DNA of 64,000 bases. It comes from Torymus aiolomorphi. Lineage: Eukaryota; Arthropoda; Insecta; Hymenoptera; Torymidae. How positions within the stretch are numbered: position 1 is the first letter of the stretch; each line of letters begins with the position of its first letter. Position numbers and translations under genes: made by a program. Below are positions 40,532 to 55,100 of this stretch, in pieces. The notes under the pieces were generated by a model, which worked only from the letters and a program-made list of their open reading frames with translations, did not search any database and was not told where the DNA came from. The DNA lies in the NCBI GenBank assembly GCA_036365515.1, contig CM070873.1, positions 224,951,876 to 225,015,875 on the forward strand. Reading direction: 5' to 3'.

Positions 40532-43500
40532 TGACCGAATCTTAACATTTCCGTTGCTGAATTATAAATTAATTTATTAAATTACATAACTTTTAACGTA
40601 TATGAAAATTCATAAATCTATACATTAAATATAAGAAAGTTTTCATATACGATTCGGAAGTTAGCTTCCGTTACATTTATCTGAAATTTCATACAACTAT
40701 TTTTAACAGTGTGCTTATATTAAAATGAAAATCTAATAATCAACAGTACCAAAGCTACTCAGTCTGTCACCTTGGTAATTCCAATGCCTTTTAATCGCGA
40801 CTTTATTCAACGTGAAATTTAAAAATTTCTCGGTATTTTTAATAATATAATATTTAAGAGCTTCATAAAAAATACTGTTTCTTCGGCACTTTTTTCTGCC
40901 ATCAAAAATTCTTCGCGGTTGTGGCGCACACGATCGTAAAACCGCACGCTTTATACGCGTCGTATTTCTGTCTTCACTTTTTTACACACATTTATCGACT
41001 GCATTTCTTCACCTGTTACACTTGCAGGTTCTCCTTCGCGTATATATACTTTTACTTCGTCCATAACTTCCACCTACGTATTACCAGATACAATCATTTT
41101 TATACTCGGCCTTGCAATAATCACCGTATCGCGCCGTGACGCCTGCATCATAGCATTATAATTTTTTTTTCATGCGCCTTATGTGAATTTTATTGGAATC
41201 AGATATATTATGTCGACACTCGCGAAAGGATCAATTTGAAAAAGGTTGCAACCTTTTAAATCAAGACTATCGTTAAGTACTCTCTCGTGTAAAGCAAATA
41301 ATGGCTTAATAGCCACCTTAGACAACTTGAAATTTTTATATACGACATATCCAATTACGATTTATTTGTATTAGCATATATAAGCTGCGGTATTTGCAAA
41401 CACGCACGGATTTTTTACGCGCGATAGCGTTGAATGGATTTAATAAGGCGACAATTTTTGCGCTTCGTAGCTTCCCTCCCGAGCCGCGACACCCGCGTGT
41501 ACGCACTATTGCGTGACTGCCTTATTCCCTCCTCCTCGATTCTTTACTGTTTTATTTTTTATTTTTTACGAGAAAAAAGGCGCACCGCGCGCGTGTCGAC
41601 GTGTATACCGGGAAACCGTTGAAACGTCACACCGCTCGGCTCGCCGACGTAACGTCGTTTTTCATTACACGGATAAATAGTCTTGCGCCGATCGAGGGTA
41701 ATAACACTTCCGGCGTTTCAGTGCGCCGACGGTGCGGCAGCAATGGATCGACAATGAGCGATCGTTTATTGCTCGATATACGAGGCGGGCGCCACGCGCG
41801 ATACTCGTCGATGCGCACGACTGATGCTGTAGCGGCTCGTTTCGAGAGTCTTAATTAGGGGATTACGTATCGCTCGCACTTTTTTGTGACGACTGATTGG
41901 TGTAATTAGCCACGTGTTCTTTGAAGTGTGAAAAAAAAATTAATTTGTCGCTGCGTATACTTGTTGCGGCTTTTTTTTTGTATTGTTCCGCTTGGTTTTT
42001 GTTTCGCATTTCTATATAAAAGAAGGCTCGTAATACGAGTAAATAAATTACGGCTATCATTAAAATTAAATGTGTCACTGGAATGTTATGAAATTCTAAA
42101 AATGTAATTTAACGCGATTGGATAAAGTTAACAAAATAAACGCTTGATAGACGTGAAATATCATCAATGTTACAATTAATTAGTGTTAATTTTACGATCA
42201 CATATTCTACACGTGTTTGCACCGACGGCAATTTATTATTTTACAATATCAGCCTTTAAAAGAGTATAATTAAAAAGTTGGGCATTAAAATTTTTATATA
42301 TAGGTTACAATAACACACAATTTAACGGTCGGCGAAAAAGTGCCCCCCTCCCGTCCAACTTTTAAATCATTAATTCGAAACTAGAGCATTGCGCCGCGCC
42401 GCGCACGTCATAAAAAAGGCAAACGTATTTAACCGCGCGCGAGCGGGACAAAAAAGCAGTCGTCGTCCCGTGCCGCGCGCTCCGGCGGTCGTTTAACGTT
42501 ATTCTGGAAAAAAATGCCTTAATAATCATATTTTGTCGAAAACAACCGTAAATTTAGAGTGAAAGGACTCAATTTGAGGTAGGAGAGCGTGCACGTAAGC
42601 CGCGCCGCCCGCGTGTATACCTATACACATCACACAACGTTTCCACGAGAGAGAGCGAACGTCTCGTTAAAAACGCCGCGCGCGTGTGTGTGTGTACCCA
42701 CAAAGAATCTCGCTCGAAACTCTATATAACGTATATCGCCGGTGCAGGCGGCGGGCACGCGCGCGCTGTCGCTCGCGTTATTGCGCAAAATGAAATAACG
42801 TCGCTGTGCCAGCGCTGCTGCTGTGCTTTTTTCCTCCCCGTGAAGAGTCTGACAGAGTCGCGCCGCGCGGTATAGGTATATAGTGGTAGTGAAAAGCGCC
42901 GGCGATAATTTACGACGCGAATCTAAAAAGTCGCTAATCGGCTTAGGCTCTCTACCGTCGCCAGCAGCACCCCGCGAGCGGGAGTATCACCACGAGAGTT
43001 CACTGCTAAATACCTACTGCCGCGGCGCAAAGGATCGCTGCGCGGAACTACCAACTGCGCGTTTAAACGGCTTCGGATTACGCGCGGATAATCCGATCGT
43101 CCCCCGTGTGTAACAAGCGCGTCCTGAATGTTTTAACGCGATTCGAACAATATTCCGAGAGTTTCGGAACACGCGGCTACGGTGGTATATAGCGATCGAT
43201 CGAACGCTAACGCGAATTCGATTGCACCCGACGCGAGTAATGGACGGCGTCGCGCGCGGTGCGTGTCAATCGAGTTATCCCCACCGCCAACTGGATTTAT
43301 CGACGATTAGCATATTTTCTCTCCCGCGCCGCGCCCTACGAGCGCAATTACACCCCCGCGGCTATGCGTCTTTAATGGAATTTCACTTGATCGCGCGGAT
43401 GGCCGCACATGCGCGCTGCTCTGGTGTCGTTGACTTTGGGTTGTGCGAGCAGAAATTAATTTCGGACAATGTCGTTAACTGCGCGCGAACGGCTGCTTTT

Positions 43501-44458
43501 AATGCGACAAATCGATCGGGTCGTGCGGTTTTCCGCGCGCGCTCGCAGCTGCCTGTGCGCACGTGTGTTTTATTTATCGGATTGGTCGTATATAGCGGAG
43601 AGCGGTCAGCATCAGTGGTGGCGCGGACAAAAACACTGGATAATAGTTCGATTGTTTCGTTGTTGGCGGCGGTCACGCGGCATTTCATTTGCAGGCCAAC
43701 TCGGAATACATCCAAAGTTCGCTGTGGGTCATTTATTTTCGCTTCGAGGACCCGTGTGTTGTCGATGTTTTAATTTGTCTTTTTAGGCAGCCAATCGAAA
43801 GTTCCAGTGACCTATGAAAATTTCGATCAGTTTAAATTCGTCGATGCATGCACGCTGATAATTGAAGTGTTTCGTATATAGACATCGAGTTTAGCGAAAT
43901 CAAATGACCCGGTGCATTTCAATTGTGAATTATTATAATTTGCCCGAACAAGTGTGCTCATCGATCGTGTGATCCGTATTTAATAATAATAAAAAAACCT
44001 TTGAAATACGATTCCACTCCTCTATGTCACATATTTCCATAGAATAGTTGCAATAATACACATCGCTCGCGCGCAATTGTCCACACACACACATATAGGA
44101 AACTCGATCCACTCAACCCCTACACAAAGCCCACTCCTCCAAAGCCCGAATAAAGAGCAATCGGATTTCAATTCACCTTGTCAATAATAGCGCCTGCATT
44201 CTCCGATAATCGCGCATAATTGTCTTCCTTCTCTGAAAATATCGCCGCGTGCTCTCGTATCCTGCTCGGCTGACGTCACGCCTGCTCACGATATCAATAA
44301 TATCCGTTTATAGGCGCAAATATCAACCGGGTCACCCTTTCAATTTAGCTCTCTAAAACGCGCTTCGTTGCGAATTCAGCGCACCCACGCCTCTATACAT
44401 TTCGCACGTGCATACCAATAGCTCACTCGCAGAGTACTTGATCGTCGCGTGAAAGGGA

Positions 44459-44475
44459 AGGAAGGAAGGAAGGAA
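44459..44475. repeat. (GGAA)n microsatellite
   Basis: Four to five GGAA units. Confidence 0.75.
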
Positions 44476-47400
44476 GAGGGGCCTAAAAAAGCCGAGAAAA
44501 GAACCTCGAGCAGCTCTCTACGTGCGCGAATACATCGTCGTCGGGCCGAGTGGAGAGCCTAACGTCTAAGAGAAAGAGGAGCGGCTGCCTCCCTGGGGCA
44601 GAAGCGCGAGGCATTGTACTTTCGCCGCATAATGACCGGCTCGTAAAAATAAAGGCCGTAAAGGCGCAAATGAGAATGGCGCCCGCGCGCGCGTCATCCT
44701 CGAATACAGCCTCGGGCCTCTCCTTTCTCTCTCTCTCTTTCCCCGGTATATAGCCGTAAAAAAAAGGCTCGCGCGCGCGGGCGTGCTTCTATATATCTGT
44801 TCGTGCGCGCGCGCGCGCGCTAAGGAAGAAGCGGAGCAGCAGAGGAAGCTATCGATCGCTCGAAGGTGCCTGAACGCCTCGGGCGCCGAGGAGATTGACG
44901 CGAGCGCGAGAGAAAAAACGAAGCGGGGAATTTCGAGGCTCCCTCATAACGCGCGAGAGCCGGTCGTGCGCGATATATACCAACGAGCGCGCGCGCACGA
45001 CGACGTCTTTGTATGAGCGCGAGGCGTGAGACGACGGTGGATTGGCCGGGCGAGAGAGCGAGGCGAGCACACACCCCGACTGAGCGCGTGTGAATGTTTG
45101 GCTTGGGTTTCGTGAGACGACGACGGGCTTTCGAACCTGATGGGATACATATATATAGAGGCCTTATTAGCGCTCGGGGAATGGATCGGTGACATGTGCA
45201 GAGTAATTATTTTTGTAGACTTGTCGCGACTCGGTGCGCTGGTGTTTTGCTTCGGTGGGGATATGCTTTTTTCTCTTCAAAGGGAGAGCATTTCTGTTCC
45301 GGGGAGGGAATCTTATTTGGTTGTGGTGATGACGATGCCCCATGCGGAAGTATCGGGAGGAAGGTTTATATTTAGGTATTGGTGGGTGGATACGTGTGGT
45401 TGGATCATTGATGAATGTGGGAACTGTCGTTTGAGATAATCGCACTTGCAGTAGTTTGTTCTTTGTTTAAAATGAAATTGACCGTTAAAAAGACGACGTT
45501 GAAAAAATTTCGATAGTAAACTTTATAAGATTACTTGTACACGCAACTTCTGTGTTATCAAAACTACTTTTAGTTGTTGGGAGACAGGGACATTAAAACG
45601 AATCTCAGGCTATTAATTGCAACATTACACACTTGGAACGCGAACTTAATTACAAAAGATTTACTCGCGGAGATTATGCACCTTAAAAGCTGTATTAACC
45701 CCAAGAAACTTGGCTCTCCGGTTAATACCCATACCATGTAGTCGGGAGCAAATTTTTCACGGTAAAAGAGGGCTTAAATTCGAATTATCAGAAAGATCTT
45801 ATCGGATGAAATAAATTCCACATTTTTAACGCTAAAACATAATTATCTCGAACAATAAATTTGATTTTTCTAACACTATCTCCAATAGTAACAAAAAATA
45901 CTGAAAAAAAGATCCCAAATGTTCAGATACTACAAATTAGAAACCACGAGAAACCCAATTATCTGCGTAATACTAATAATCGGAAAAAAAAAATATTATC
46001 TCGCTCTAGGATAAAAGAGTCATCATTTTATAAAGCACAGAGCTACATCCACGTTCCGAGCCACACGACGCGCCACTCAGTCGCGATAAATACACACATG
46101 AGGGTGATAGGCGGCCTCCTCCCCCCAACTCCCCGAGATTAAGATAAAATTATACGAATTGAGCCATACATATACACGACGGCGCTGCGAGGAGATGCTG
46201 GACTACTGCCGGCAGTAACTGCTGGATGAGGGTGCGCGTAAACCAGGCGATAATCAACAACGACCTCCTCCCTCTCTCTCTATCTCTGCTCACGCTGCGG
46301 GATTTTTGCAAGGGACTGTACCTAACCCAGGCGCGCGCGCACAAGGAACTTATTAATTGATTCCGTTTCGTGCGCGCGCGCCGTCGCCGCCCATGTAGAC
46401 GTGCACGCGCGCGTGCCGGTGAAGGGAAGGCGGCGGCGCGCGACTGGATATAATACGGGCTCTCTTTGCCAGTTCGCCGCCTGCCTGCCTGCGAACATAT
46501 ATGTGTGTGTGCGTATGTAGTTCGCGTGCGGATTCGATTGCAAACGATTTTATATTATACGGTCACGCGCGCGAAGGTATTTTCGCGCGCGCATACCGCA
46601 CCTTTGCACGCGCGTTCTTTCCGGTTCGTTATCATTTGGGACGAATGCGCGTATTTTTAAACGAGAGCGTAGGAGGGCGGAAAATTATTTTTTTTAAATA
46701 TCAATGCAATGTAGTTGATGGTTGACGTTGGAACGACTAGGTTTTAGGTGATTGACTTGGAATGGTCGTGCACAGTTGTGTTTAGATTGTGGTCGTGAAA
46801 CGTTGAATAAAAATTGATAGAGTAGTTTGAGAGGAGTGTATTTACTTTTTGAGTAAATAAAATGAAAAATCTTTTGGGGAATGGATCTTTTAGTTATGAT
46901 AATTCATATGCATTGATGATAAAATAAATCGAGAAAAAATAAAACTGATTGATTTATGCAAAAGTTCTTTCTTCTGTCACTCGTTCCCTCATTTTCTATC
47001 TTAACAGCTGTGTAACTTTAGAAACACCAACCGTTCGCTATAACTTATTTCATCCAACAGTTGTAACATTTTGTATTCATAGTCCTTCAATATTCTTCCT
47101 TCTCGACTTGTTTCTTATTTTCTGTATTCTGCGCTCTCCCACACTTTCAGCGGAATATATCCAGTCCCTCGAGCATTTAATAAAAAATACCAATAGCACT
47201 TTGGAAGGCGGTAGGAACGGCATTCGTGCAATGCATTATTGAAACGATGCTTCAGAGAACTCAGCTTTCGCCAAAAATCACGCATCGCAATCCAATTACC
47301 GAAGTCTTTCCATTACGTTTCGGGAACTACCTTTCAGTGGTAGTTATCTGCTTATAATTTATGCATCGGCAAAACTTCTCGCCGAGTGGAAGTAAATACA

Positions 47401-48824
47401 TCTTGCGAAAGTAAATGAATGATAAATGAGAAATCGAAGCAAAGATTCGTTTGCGGTCATTTGCGCAAATTTTTAATTTATGTGTGTTATTTGCAGCGAC
47501 TATTAAAAGATTCTTTTATCTTTATTTATGTGTGTATTTAATAAAAAAAATTCTTTTTTTATCCTCATAATATAGAATACTGTATATTCTGATTTAAATG
47601 ACAAAAAAAAAGCTCAGTCATTCATTGTATATTATACGAAATTCCGGTCACGTTCGCGGAATATCCCTGATTTCATTGTGAAAAATGCCTATGCTCTCCT
47701 TGATCCCAACGCCAAAAATATTCGCCATCCCTTCCCCGACGCGCGCCATCGACTCCTCTTAAAGTCTCCATTTCTTATCCCACTCACAACGACGTCGCCT
47801 TCGGATTTTCAAAATTTCATCTCGTTGCCGCGCCGTATCCACCTCCTCCTTTCACGCACGCCTTCACGCGAATTTTACGAACGCCAAGTATGTGTAGCGC
47901 AGGCAAAAGAAAACGTCCACGCGCGCGCGGCGTTCTGAACCAACGAGTTCCTCGTGCGCATACGCGATTCTATATGCCACTGCCTTCACGGTCCGCACAC
48001 TTTTTCCTCTCTATAAGATACTATATATCCCCCGCCCACTTACTCTCCGCGCTTGGTGCGTGCCGCCGCTCCCGCGAGAGACCGATATATTCATTTCGGA
48101 TTCCGCAGGTACGCGGCGAGAGAGGGGAGGCTTATATATATCTACGATTTTTCCTCGTTTTTCGGCAGCGAACTCTCCCGTGCGCGCCGGCCGATATATA
48201 GTATATAGGAGGTAATAAGGAGTAGTCTGTGTAGAGGCGCAGAGTTGCCCTCCCCCGGGATAATCGAATGGGCGAGAGAGCTTTTTTCTTTTCTTTCTTT
48301 TAATCGATAAACCGCTCGCGCAGAGTGCGAGTGCGGGGTCTTTGTGATTGGAAAAGTGCGGTGCTAGCCACGGGAAATCGCATTCGAAGGTAATTGAATT
48401 GTTTAAGGGTTGTTTATGAAATAGCGGGGGAGATGCGCGCGATTATTTTCCTTGCTGCCAGGCGGCTTTTTGTATATATAGACAGGTTCAGGTGCAATCG
48501 ATTTTCGTTAAATGCAGCTGGGATTTTTTAATTAAATCATTGAATCAAAGAGGGGGAAAAAAATTAACGCGCGCATTTATAGCTCCTTGGCAACAAGGAA
48601 TTTTAAAGTTTGACGTCGTATAATTTAATAAATTTCCCTGCAGACACACTCCTTATAAAAGATGAAATAATTGACCTACATTTCTATTTCTCGCGTGCCG
48701 AGATTATTTATTAAAACCCGATAATTTCCACTATTTTAACACTCCCGATCTCTTAATTAATAAACATGAATTATATATCTATAATGCAACAAAATTTACA
48801 ATGCCATTTTCGCCTTTATAAAAC

Positions 48825-48862
48825 GTGTGTGTGTGTGTGTGTACACACACACACACACACAC
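48825..48862. repeat. self-complementary (GT)n(AC)n microsatellite
   Basis: A GT run meets an AC run at GTGTACAC, making a perfect dinucleotide palindrome able to form a hairpin or cruciform. Confidence 0.9.
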
Positions 48863-50258
48863 CACGATCACGAATTTTCTCATTAAAGAACCCTCGTCAC
48901 ATTTTACCCAAACAGCAATTTAACCCCCGTTCATCAGCGTAATCTCGCTTATACGAGCGCGCACTATATATGCCGTATATAGAGTGAAAAATAAAAGGAA
49001 ACATTTCGCTCGGCTTTATTTCTCCTCGGGCCATACACAGAGCGCGCGGGCCTCTCTCGCCGCGCCTCAATTCATCCGAAGAAACGGTCGCTTTATATTG
49101 AGCCGCGACGAGAGAGAGACTACTCCCCCGCAGAGCGCGAGGAGGTAAGACCGCGAAACGGGTCGCCCCGCGCGCGGTCGCGAATTGACCCAAAGCTTGA
49201 AAGGCACGCGTCGTCGTCGTCGTCGTGTATATAAGGAAGTGCTGGGAACTTCATAAAAGAGAGACCGGAATGGCTGTCGCCGCCGCCGTCGTGTATATAT
49301 ACGCGCGCAGACAGACGGTTTACCTCAAGTTTGGCTTTTGCGCGCATGGTGGGGGAGGAAGACGCTGCAGAGGGAAAGAGACGGAGGCGGACAAAATTGC
49401 TTTCGCCGGGGAACGATGCTGTTATTGGGTTAAATTTAGCGGAAACGTCGCGGAGCGAGGAGGGGAGTGAGAGAGTAGTTACGTTGATCGATAAAACGCC
49501 CTCGCGAGATCGATTTGAGAGCAAGAGAAAAGAGCGCGTGTATATTTACCAAACACAAACAGCCGTGCGCGTTCACTCTCGGAGAGTCTCGAGAGCGCGC
49601 GGAACATCTCAGATGACAATCGTCGAGACGACGAGTCGCAATAAATCCCGGGCCGAGTTTTCACGACGCTCGACGTCGCGTTAATTCGATCTGGTGCGCC
49701 GGCACCGCGCCATATTCATGATCCCCGTCGCGGTATTTGCACGGTGGATTTGCTTTCGGCGGTAGGTGTACTTATATACCGAGGAATGCTGAACAAGTGT
49801 AGCGCGCGCGGAGAATATATTTGTTGTTAATAAATATATATATAAAGCTCGAAACCCGATCCGATAATTTAACGGGCCGCGCGGCTCAAACATTCGTGTG
49901 TGGGATTGACATTATGAAAGCGAAACGGGATATTTGCATAAATCAATGACTGCGACTTTTTCCACTCCATTTCTTTATGCCCCGTGAACGATGCAAACAT
50001 GCGTATACCTCGTAATATGCGGATAAAAATGCGCTCGATTATCTTTTTGCACGCTATAAAGATAAGACATTACCTTATTTCACGATTTTTATGGGACACG
50101 AAATGTCGGTTTTCTCAATGGTTTCGATTAAAAGACGGTTTTATCCAATTATACGTGTTTTTACGCGTATGTGATCAATAAAATGTATTAATATTTAATA
50201 ATCTGCAGATATTTATCTATACTATAATACTTATATAATACATGTAAACTAATGGTAG

Positions 50259-50284
50259 TTTATTTCTTTATTTTACAGGTAAGT
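50259..50284 (+). promoter_or_regulatory. candidate recursive (ratcheting) splice site
   Basis: A pyrimidine-rich tract TTTATTTCTTTATTTTACAG is immediately followed by GTAAGT, so an acceptor and a consensus donor share the junction 50,278/50,279 with no exon between. In flies such zero-length exons let long introns be removed in steps. The site is about 29.7 kb downstream of the first-exon donor, on the same strand, within an inferred intron longer than 43 kb. The match is visible directly; use is inferred. Confidence 0.65.
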
Positions 50285-51500
50285 TTTATTCAACTTCGGA
50301 GCCCTCGCAGAGAGCTATATGCGAACATTCTATGGGAAGCAAAAGGTCGGATCTGCACTATTTATCAAAGCCATTATCCGATTAAAATTTTAAACAACAA
50401 AATTTTTCGCTAATTATAACTCACGGCATAACTATCTCCTCGACCCATTCAATGCTCATTCAGCGAAACAATCGCGAATTCAAAGCACGGCCGGCATCCT
50501 TCACTCTCTCTCTCTCTCTCTGTTGCGCATGCGCGCAACAACACCGAGATCTACGCCCGAAAAAAATCCCTCCGACGCCATAATACATCGCGCGCGCACG
50601 CTCGTGCAGCGCATTATCTGCGACAAAAGAAAGTAGGACGTCATTGTTGCGAATTAAATAATGTTTCGGCCTATTCGCGAGACGTAACATTGTTACAGCG
50701 AGAGAGAGAACAGTCCGCTCTAATTTACATAATGCGCCATTCTATCCTATTACAGACGAGAGACGACTGCGCACGCGCTCTGCTCAACCTTTCGCGAGAG
50801 CGCACGCGAATGTAACGCTACTCGCGCGAACCCGAATCATTCGATTTTCGAATCGCCGATCGAATTTTCTCGCCTTATATTGGATTAGACGATTTCGAGC
50901 ATTTGCGCTCGTTAAAGAGAGCAGTGGAGCACAATTTGACGTCGGACGTGACATGAGAAAGACCATATCGAGGAGGAGGAAGAGAGCAGCTTTTCGAGCG
51001 GTTCAGATAACGGACGCATATGGCCCGGTAGCAGCAGGGCTTTAAACCATATACGGGCCGCGATAGTGGATATCGGTTTTGATGGTCTAATATTTCATAC
51101 ACTCGATATTCCCACCGGGGGGAAATCAAATCTTCGCGCGTGCGGTCGAATCGTTAGATTTCCCCATTTCGACGCGCGCAGTTGCCAAGGCACAGAGAGA
51201 GAGGAAGGCTCGATTAATGGATCACTATACACTCGGACTACTGGTGATGCTAAATTTAATTTTTAAATGCATTTCACGATGATGTAAAAGCCAATATTCC
51301 GGATATCCGCTCGATTTTCACTTTGAATGCGGCCGCAACTTATGCGCTTTCTCGCGAAAGGCTGAAAATCAATTATACAAAAGTCAGACTTTTGAATTAC
51401 AGCGAACTTTGAGGGCCGCAAGCGCTAAAAGCGTCCGTATATTAATTTGCCCCGGTGAAAAATCCCGTCAATCATGCATCAAACGCGGGCACGCGAGATT

Positions 51501-51523
51501 TTCTCTCTCTCTCTCTCTCTCTC
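51501..51523. repeat. (CT)n microsatellite
   Basis: A short uninterrupted CT run, one of several in this intron (also near 50,507-50,521, 55,075-55,096, 56,970-56,989, 57,785-57,800). Confidence 0.85.
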
Positions 51524-52168
51524 GTCCGCGCTCTTCAGCGAAATCAATCCCGCGTGTAAACCGCTGCACGCGGGCCGCTCCATACGTGTACATATGTATA
51601 TATCTATATAATATCGTCGAAAACACAATGTTCCTTCGGCTCTTTGCGAGCTCGGCGATCAGTCAAAGCACTCGCGAGAGCTCTCCAATTAAAATTCGCC
51701 GTTTCTCTACATAATTAAATTTTCATCGAGCACCAACCACCCCCCGCTTTTATTCGAGGCTCGCGCGCAGACGAATAAACATTCGTTTTTACGGTAAACA
51801 TTAATCAACCGCAGCAGCAACAGCACGGCCGCGCGCGCGCGCGCACACACTTTATGCGAGAACCTATCGCTCGAGCGCGCTGTACAACCGTAAAATATCA
51901 ATGCATCGCGGATTTAATAACCGCCGGCCGGCGGCGGCGGCGGCAGCCCGGATAATGCCGTGATATTTAAAGAGCTTTTCATTAATACAAATCCCAGCGT
52001 GTAATTTCGCTCACGGTTTGCCGTATACATCTCGCGCCCGAGCGCCTCGATACCATGCCCCACGCCCACGTATATGTATATATGTACGCGCGTGCGCGTG
52101 GGATCAATTGAAACTTACGCGGGGCGAGTGTATATAAGCCTGGCTTTAATCGCGCTCGCGCGCTAGAT

Positions 52169-52193
52169 GCTCCGTTTGTTTTGCAAACGGAGC
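52169..52193. repeat. perfect 10-bp-stem hairpin
   Basis: GCTCCGTTTG, a five-base loop, then CAAACGGAGC. It is isolated in CpG-rich intronic DNA. No microRNA-length stem is seen around it. Confidence 0.6.
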
Positions 52194-55100
52194 CGTACTT
52201 ATCATAAGTGCACTGGCATGTCTCTCCGTCGTTATGATTTTCGCAGAATTGTATATATAGAGATAGGAGGCGAGAATCGTTTCTCGTTTTGCGAGAAAAT
52301 CGCAGCGCCGAGGGAGTCGTTACAACGAGGATCGAGCTCGTCTTGTAATTAGCGCAGAATCAACGACGCCCGCTAGCATCGATTATTAAGAGTCTGCGCT
52401 AGCTCTCAAGTTGGTAGATGCATATATATAGCTCCTTCGCTCGCTCTCGTCTAGCGTTTTTCTGATTTTCCTGGATACCTAGCCGGTGCTTTTTTCTTAT
52501 CGCTCTCGCGCGCGTATGCCGGCGCATTTACGGTTCGATTTCGCTTTTTTCTCTCTCTCCCCCTCTCATTCGCAGCTTACTCTTTCTATCGGAGTCTATT
52601 AATCGATTGCTCGGAGCTCCGGGGAAAAAAGTTCCTCCGTGTGCGCGGTTTGAGTTTAGAAAGCGCTCCGCGAAGTCAATTAATTAACTTTTACGCAGGC
52701 TCGTATATTTTTTCGCATATAAAATATATATATATATTCTCGTTTTATGGACCGACTTTATAACGTTTCGACTTTGTAAATTAAAAAATTGGATTTGCAT
52801 AATTTTCATAGACGAGTATGTATTATGGGAGTGAATACGTATAGTGAGCTCGCACCCCTCTATGCACGTGTTAATAAATCATTTAATTATGTAATCATAG
52901 TTAATGAATTTCTCTTATAACTAGAAACGATTGGCAGTTCACATCGGTAATTTTAGCTTTCTCTAAAGGCAGAATTTACTTTTGCATATATACGCAACCA
53001 CTTTATGGTTATAATATAATTACATTTATAATATTTAATTTATATTAATGCTCTCGAGCTAAACGAAAAAAAATCGTTGTGAAATTTCCTGACTCTTTTT
53101 CCTCTCTATCTACAATCTGCAAAGCATAAATATAATTTTAATTATAAAGCAATTATTCAAACGATCATTAATTTCTACATTTAATAAATTTACCGCGGTA
53201 ATCACGCGATGATCAATTCCCATCAATTATACCATCAATTCTCTTCTCCGCTCAGGCATTACTTTTATAATTTATGTGAAAAAGGCGTGTAAAACTCAAA
53301 GCACAATGAAGCGCTCTATGCTCATATTTTCGTTTCATACAGCCAATGAATTCGTTCATTCGGGCTAATACCCCGGCTTTATCGCGTTTATCAACTAACA
53401 AGACAACAATGCCTCTCCCATCCAGCTATTTAACGGACAGCGGCCCCGCGAGGAGAACGAGGAAGAGAGATAGAGAGAGGGAGAGAACCGCGCTGTCTGT
53501 CATGCACGTAACGCCAGTGCAAACATTGTCTCTAAGAGATCATTAATTATGTAATTTTATTTTCGTCCCGTAGGCTTATATAGCTAACTGCTCGCGCCTC
53601 GAGGTGTAAATCAATCAAATCACATACACGAGCTTCCCTCTTATTCTCTCACTCGTATTATACGCACGTATATGCGCACACGCACGCTTGTATTCGCGTA
53701 CTTTCGCACAGTCGGTGTTTTTTTTTTCTTCTCTTTCCGGCAAACGACGACTACAGGACGCGGAGAGCCGGCTAATTAAGTTACTTGCGTTGGCGCGCGC
53801 AATCGGCGAACAATCGAGTTTCTCCGCGCGGCCAGCTGCGCGCGGGTGGCGTAATTTCTTCTTCCTTTTTTTCCTCCATCTCTGCTTTTCCGTGCTATTA
53901 TATTTGCTGCTTTTGTTTCGATGTTCTAACGTGGAGAGCGTCGGGGCGACTGCACATTACAGTGTAGAAGACAGCAGCAGCGACGTCGATGAGGATGTCG
54001 ACGGCTGCGACGGCGGAATCGAATCGACCGAATTATTTCTCATTAATCCTTCATAAGCGGGGAAGCGTTATTGCGCGGCTTGGATGCGACCGGACAGATG
54101 TTTAATTAACTTTTATGAGTTTGATATTGATCGGAGCTATTGAAGTACGGTACGCTCATTGTGATTGCGTTTTGTTTTCAAGTCGTCGCGGATGTTATGG
54201 TGGAATTGCTGCGTGTTGATAAAGTAAATTTACTTTCATTTTCTATGAATTGTTTATACGGTTGTAAATGTAAAAACAAAGTGGTTAAATTTTCATCAGT
54301 TGGGGATAAAGTGACCTTAAAATCGCTTCGGTTATTTCCTAGTTTCACTTACCCACATGTTGCCAATGCCACATAAAACTTAACGACGCAGATAAAACTT
54401 AAACGATACGTTATATTATGGTCTTAATACAAAAGGAATTACAAAATTTTCCTTATACTTTTCCCATATACTGTCAAATATTTCTGTGGACTTTTGCAAT
54501 ACATTCCAGGTTGGGAAGTTATGAAGCAATACAATTTTCAGTCTTCTTAATAATCTTTTTTAGGCGATTGCATCTAGATTGCTCAAACTCCCAATCGTTA
54601 TAAATAATGAATATTATTATTGTGTCGATTAATGTGAGAGCGGTAAAATAAAGAATGCATTCCGATTTTTTCATATATTATAACGTAAACGTGCAATCAA
54701 TTACGTAAGGCTATAACGAGTCTACATACTTTTGCACCATTCACGTTGATGGATACAAATTACGACGCTGATTTTTATCAGTTTTACCTAAATTTAAATA
54801 CTACCTTGTTGTCCATAACCTACAATACATCTGGAATATTATACCATATAATAATCCATCAAGGTTTAACGCTCATAAATTTTTTTAAACAATTTTTTCA
54901 TTACTTAACTCGCGAATTCTCTCGGATTAAAATATAATTCCACATTAAATTAAAATCCGCGTGCATTAAGCAGCGCTGTTGAAACCTCGATAATTAAATT
55001 ATTCACTTCCCCTCGCTCTCCGCTTAAAAAAATCTTTAGCCTCGCGCTAACATATTCCCAACTGTGCGCAATCCTCTCTCTCTCTCTCTCTCTCTATCTC

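Larger units (their letters stand above)
35061..40711. mobile_element. nested repeat island bounded by CACTGTTAAAAATA inverted termini
   Basis: CACTGTTAAAAATA at 35,061 has its exact complement TATTTTTAACAGTG ending at 40,711, and both are followed inward by TGAAATTTCAT-like sequence. The interval is AT-rich, unlike the CpG-rich intron around it. It holds 30-bp arrays, a pair of direct repeats, a GC-rich LTR-like block and a complete hAT element. No transposase other than the hAT one is seen, so the outer element would be non-autonomous. I found no clear target duplication outside the termini, so calling the whole interval one element is tentative. Confidence 0.5.

Noticed and set aside
43222..43773. 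183-codon plus-strand frame as a gene
   Set aside because: CpG-rich sequence with open frames on both strands over the same span; no motif, signal peptide or splice pattern supports coding.
52169..52193. microRNA precursor
   Set aside because: The stem is only 10 bp, and flanking sequence does not extend the pairing to microRNA length.
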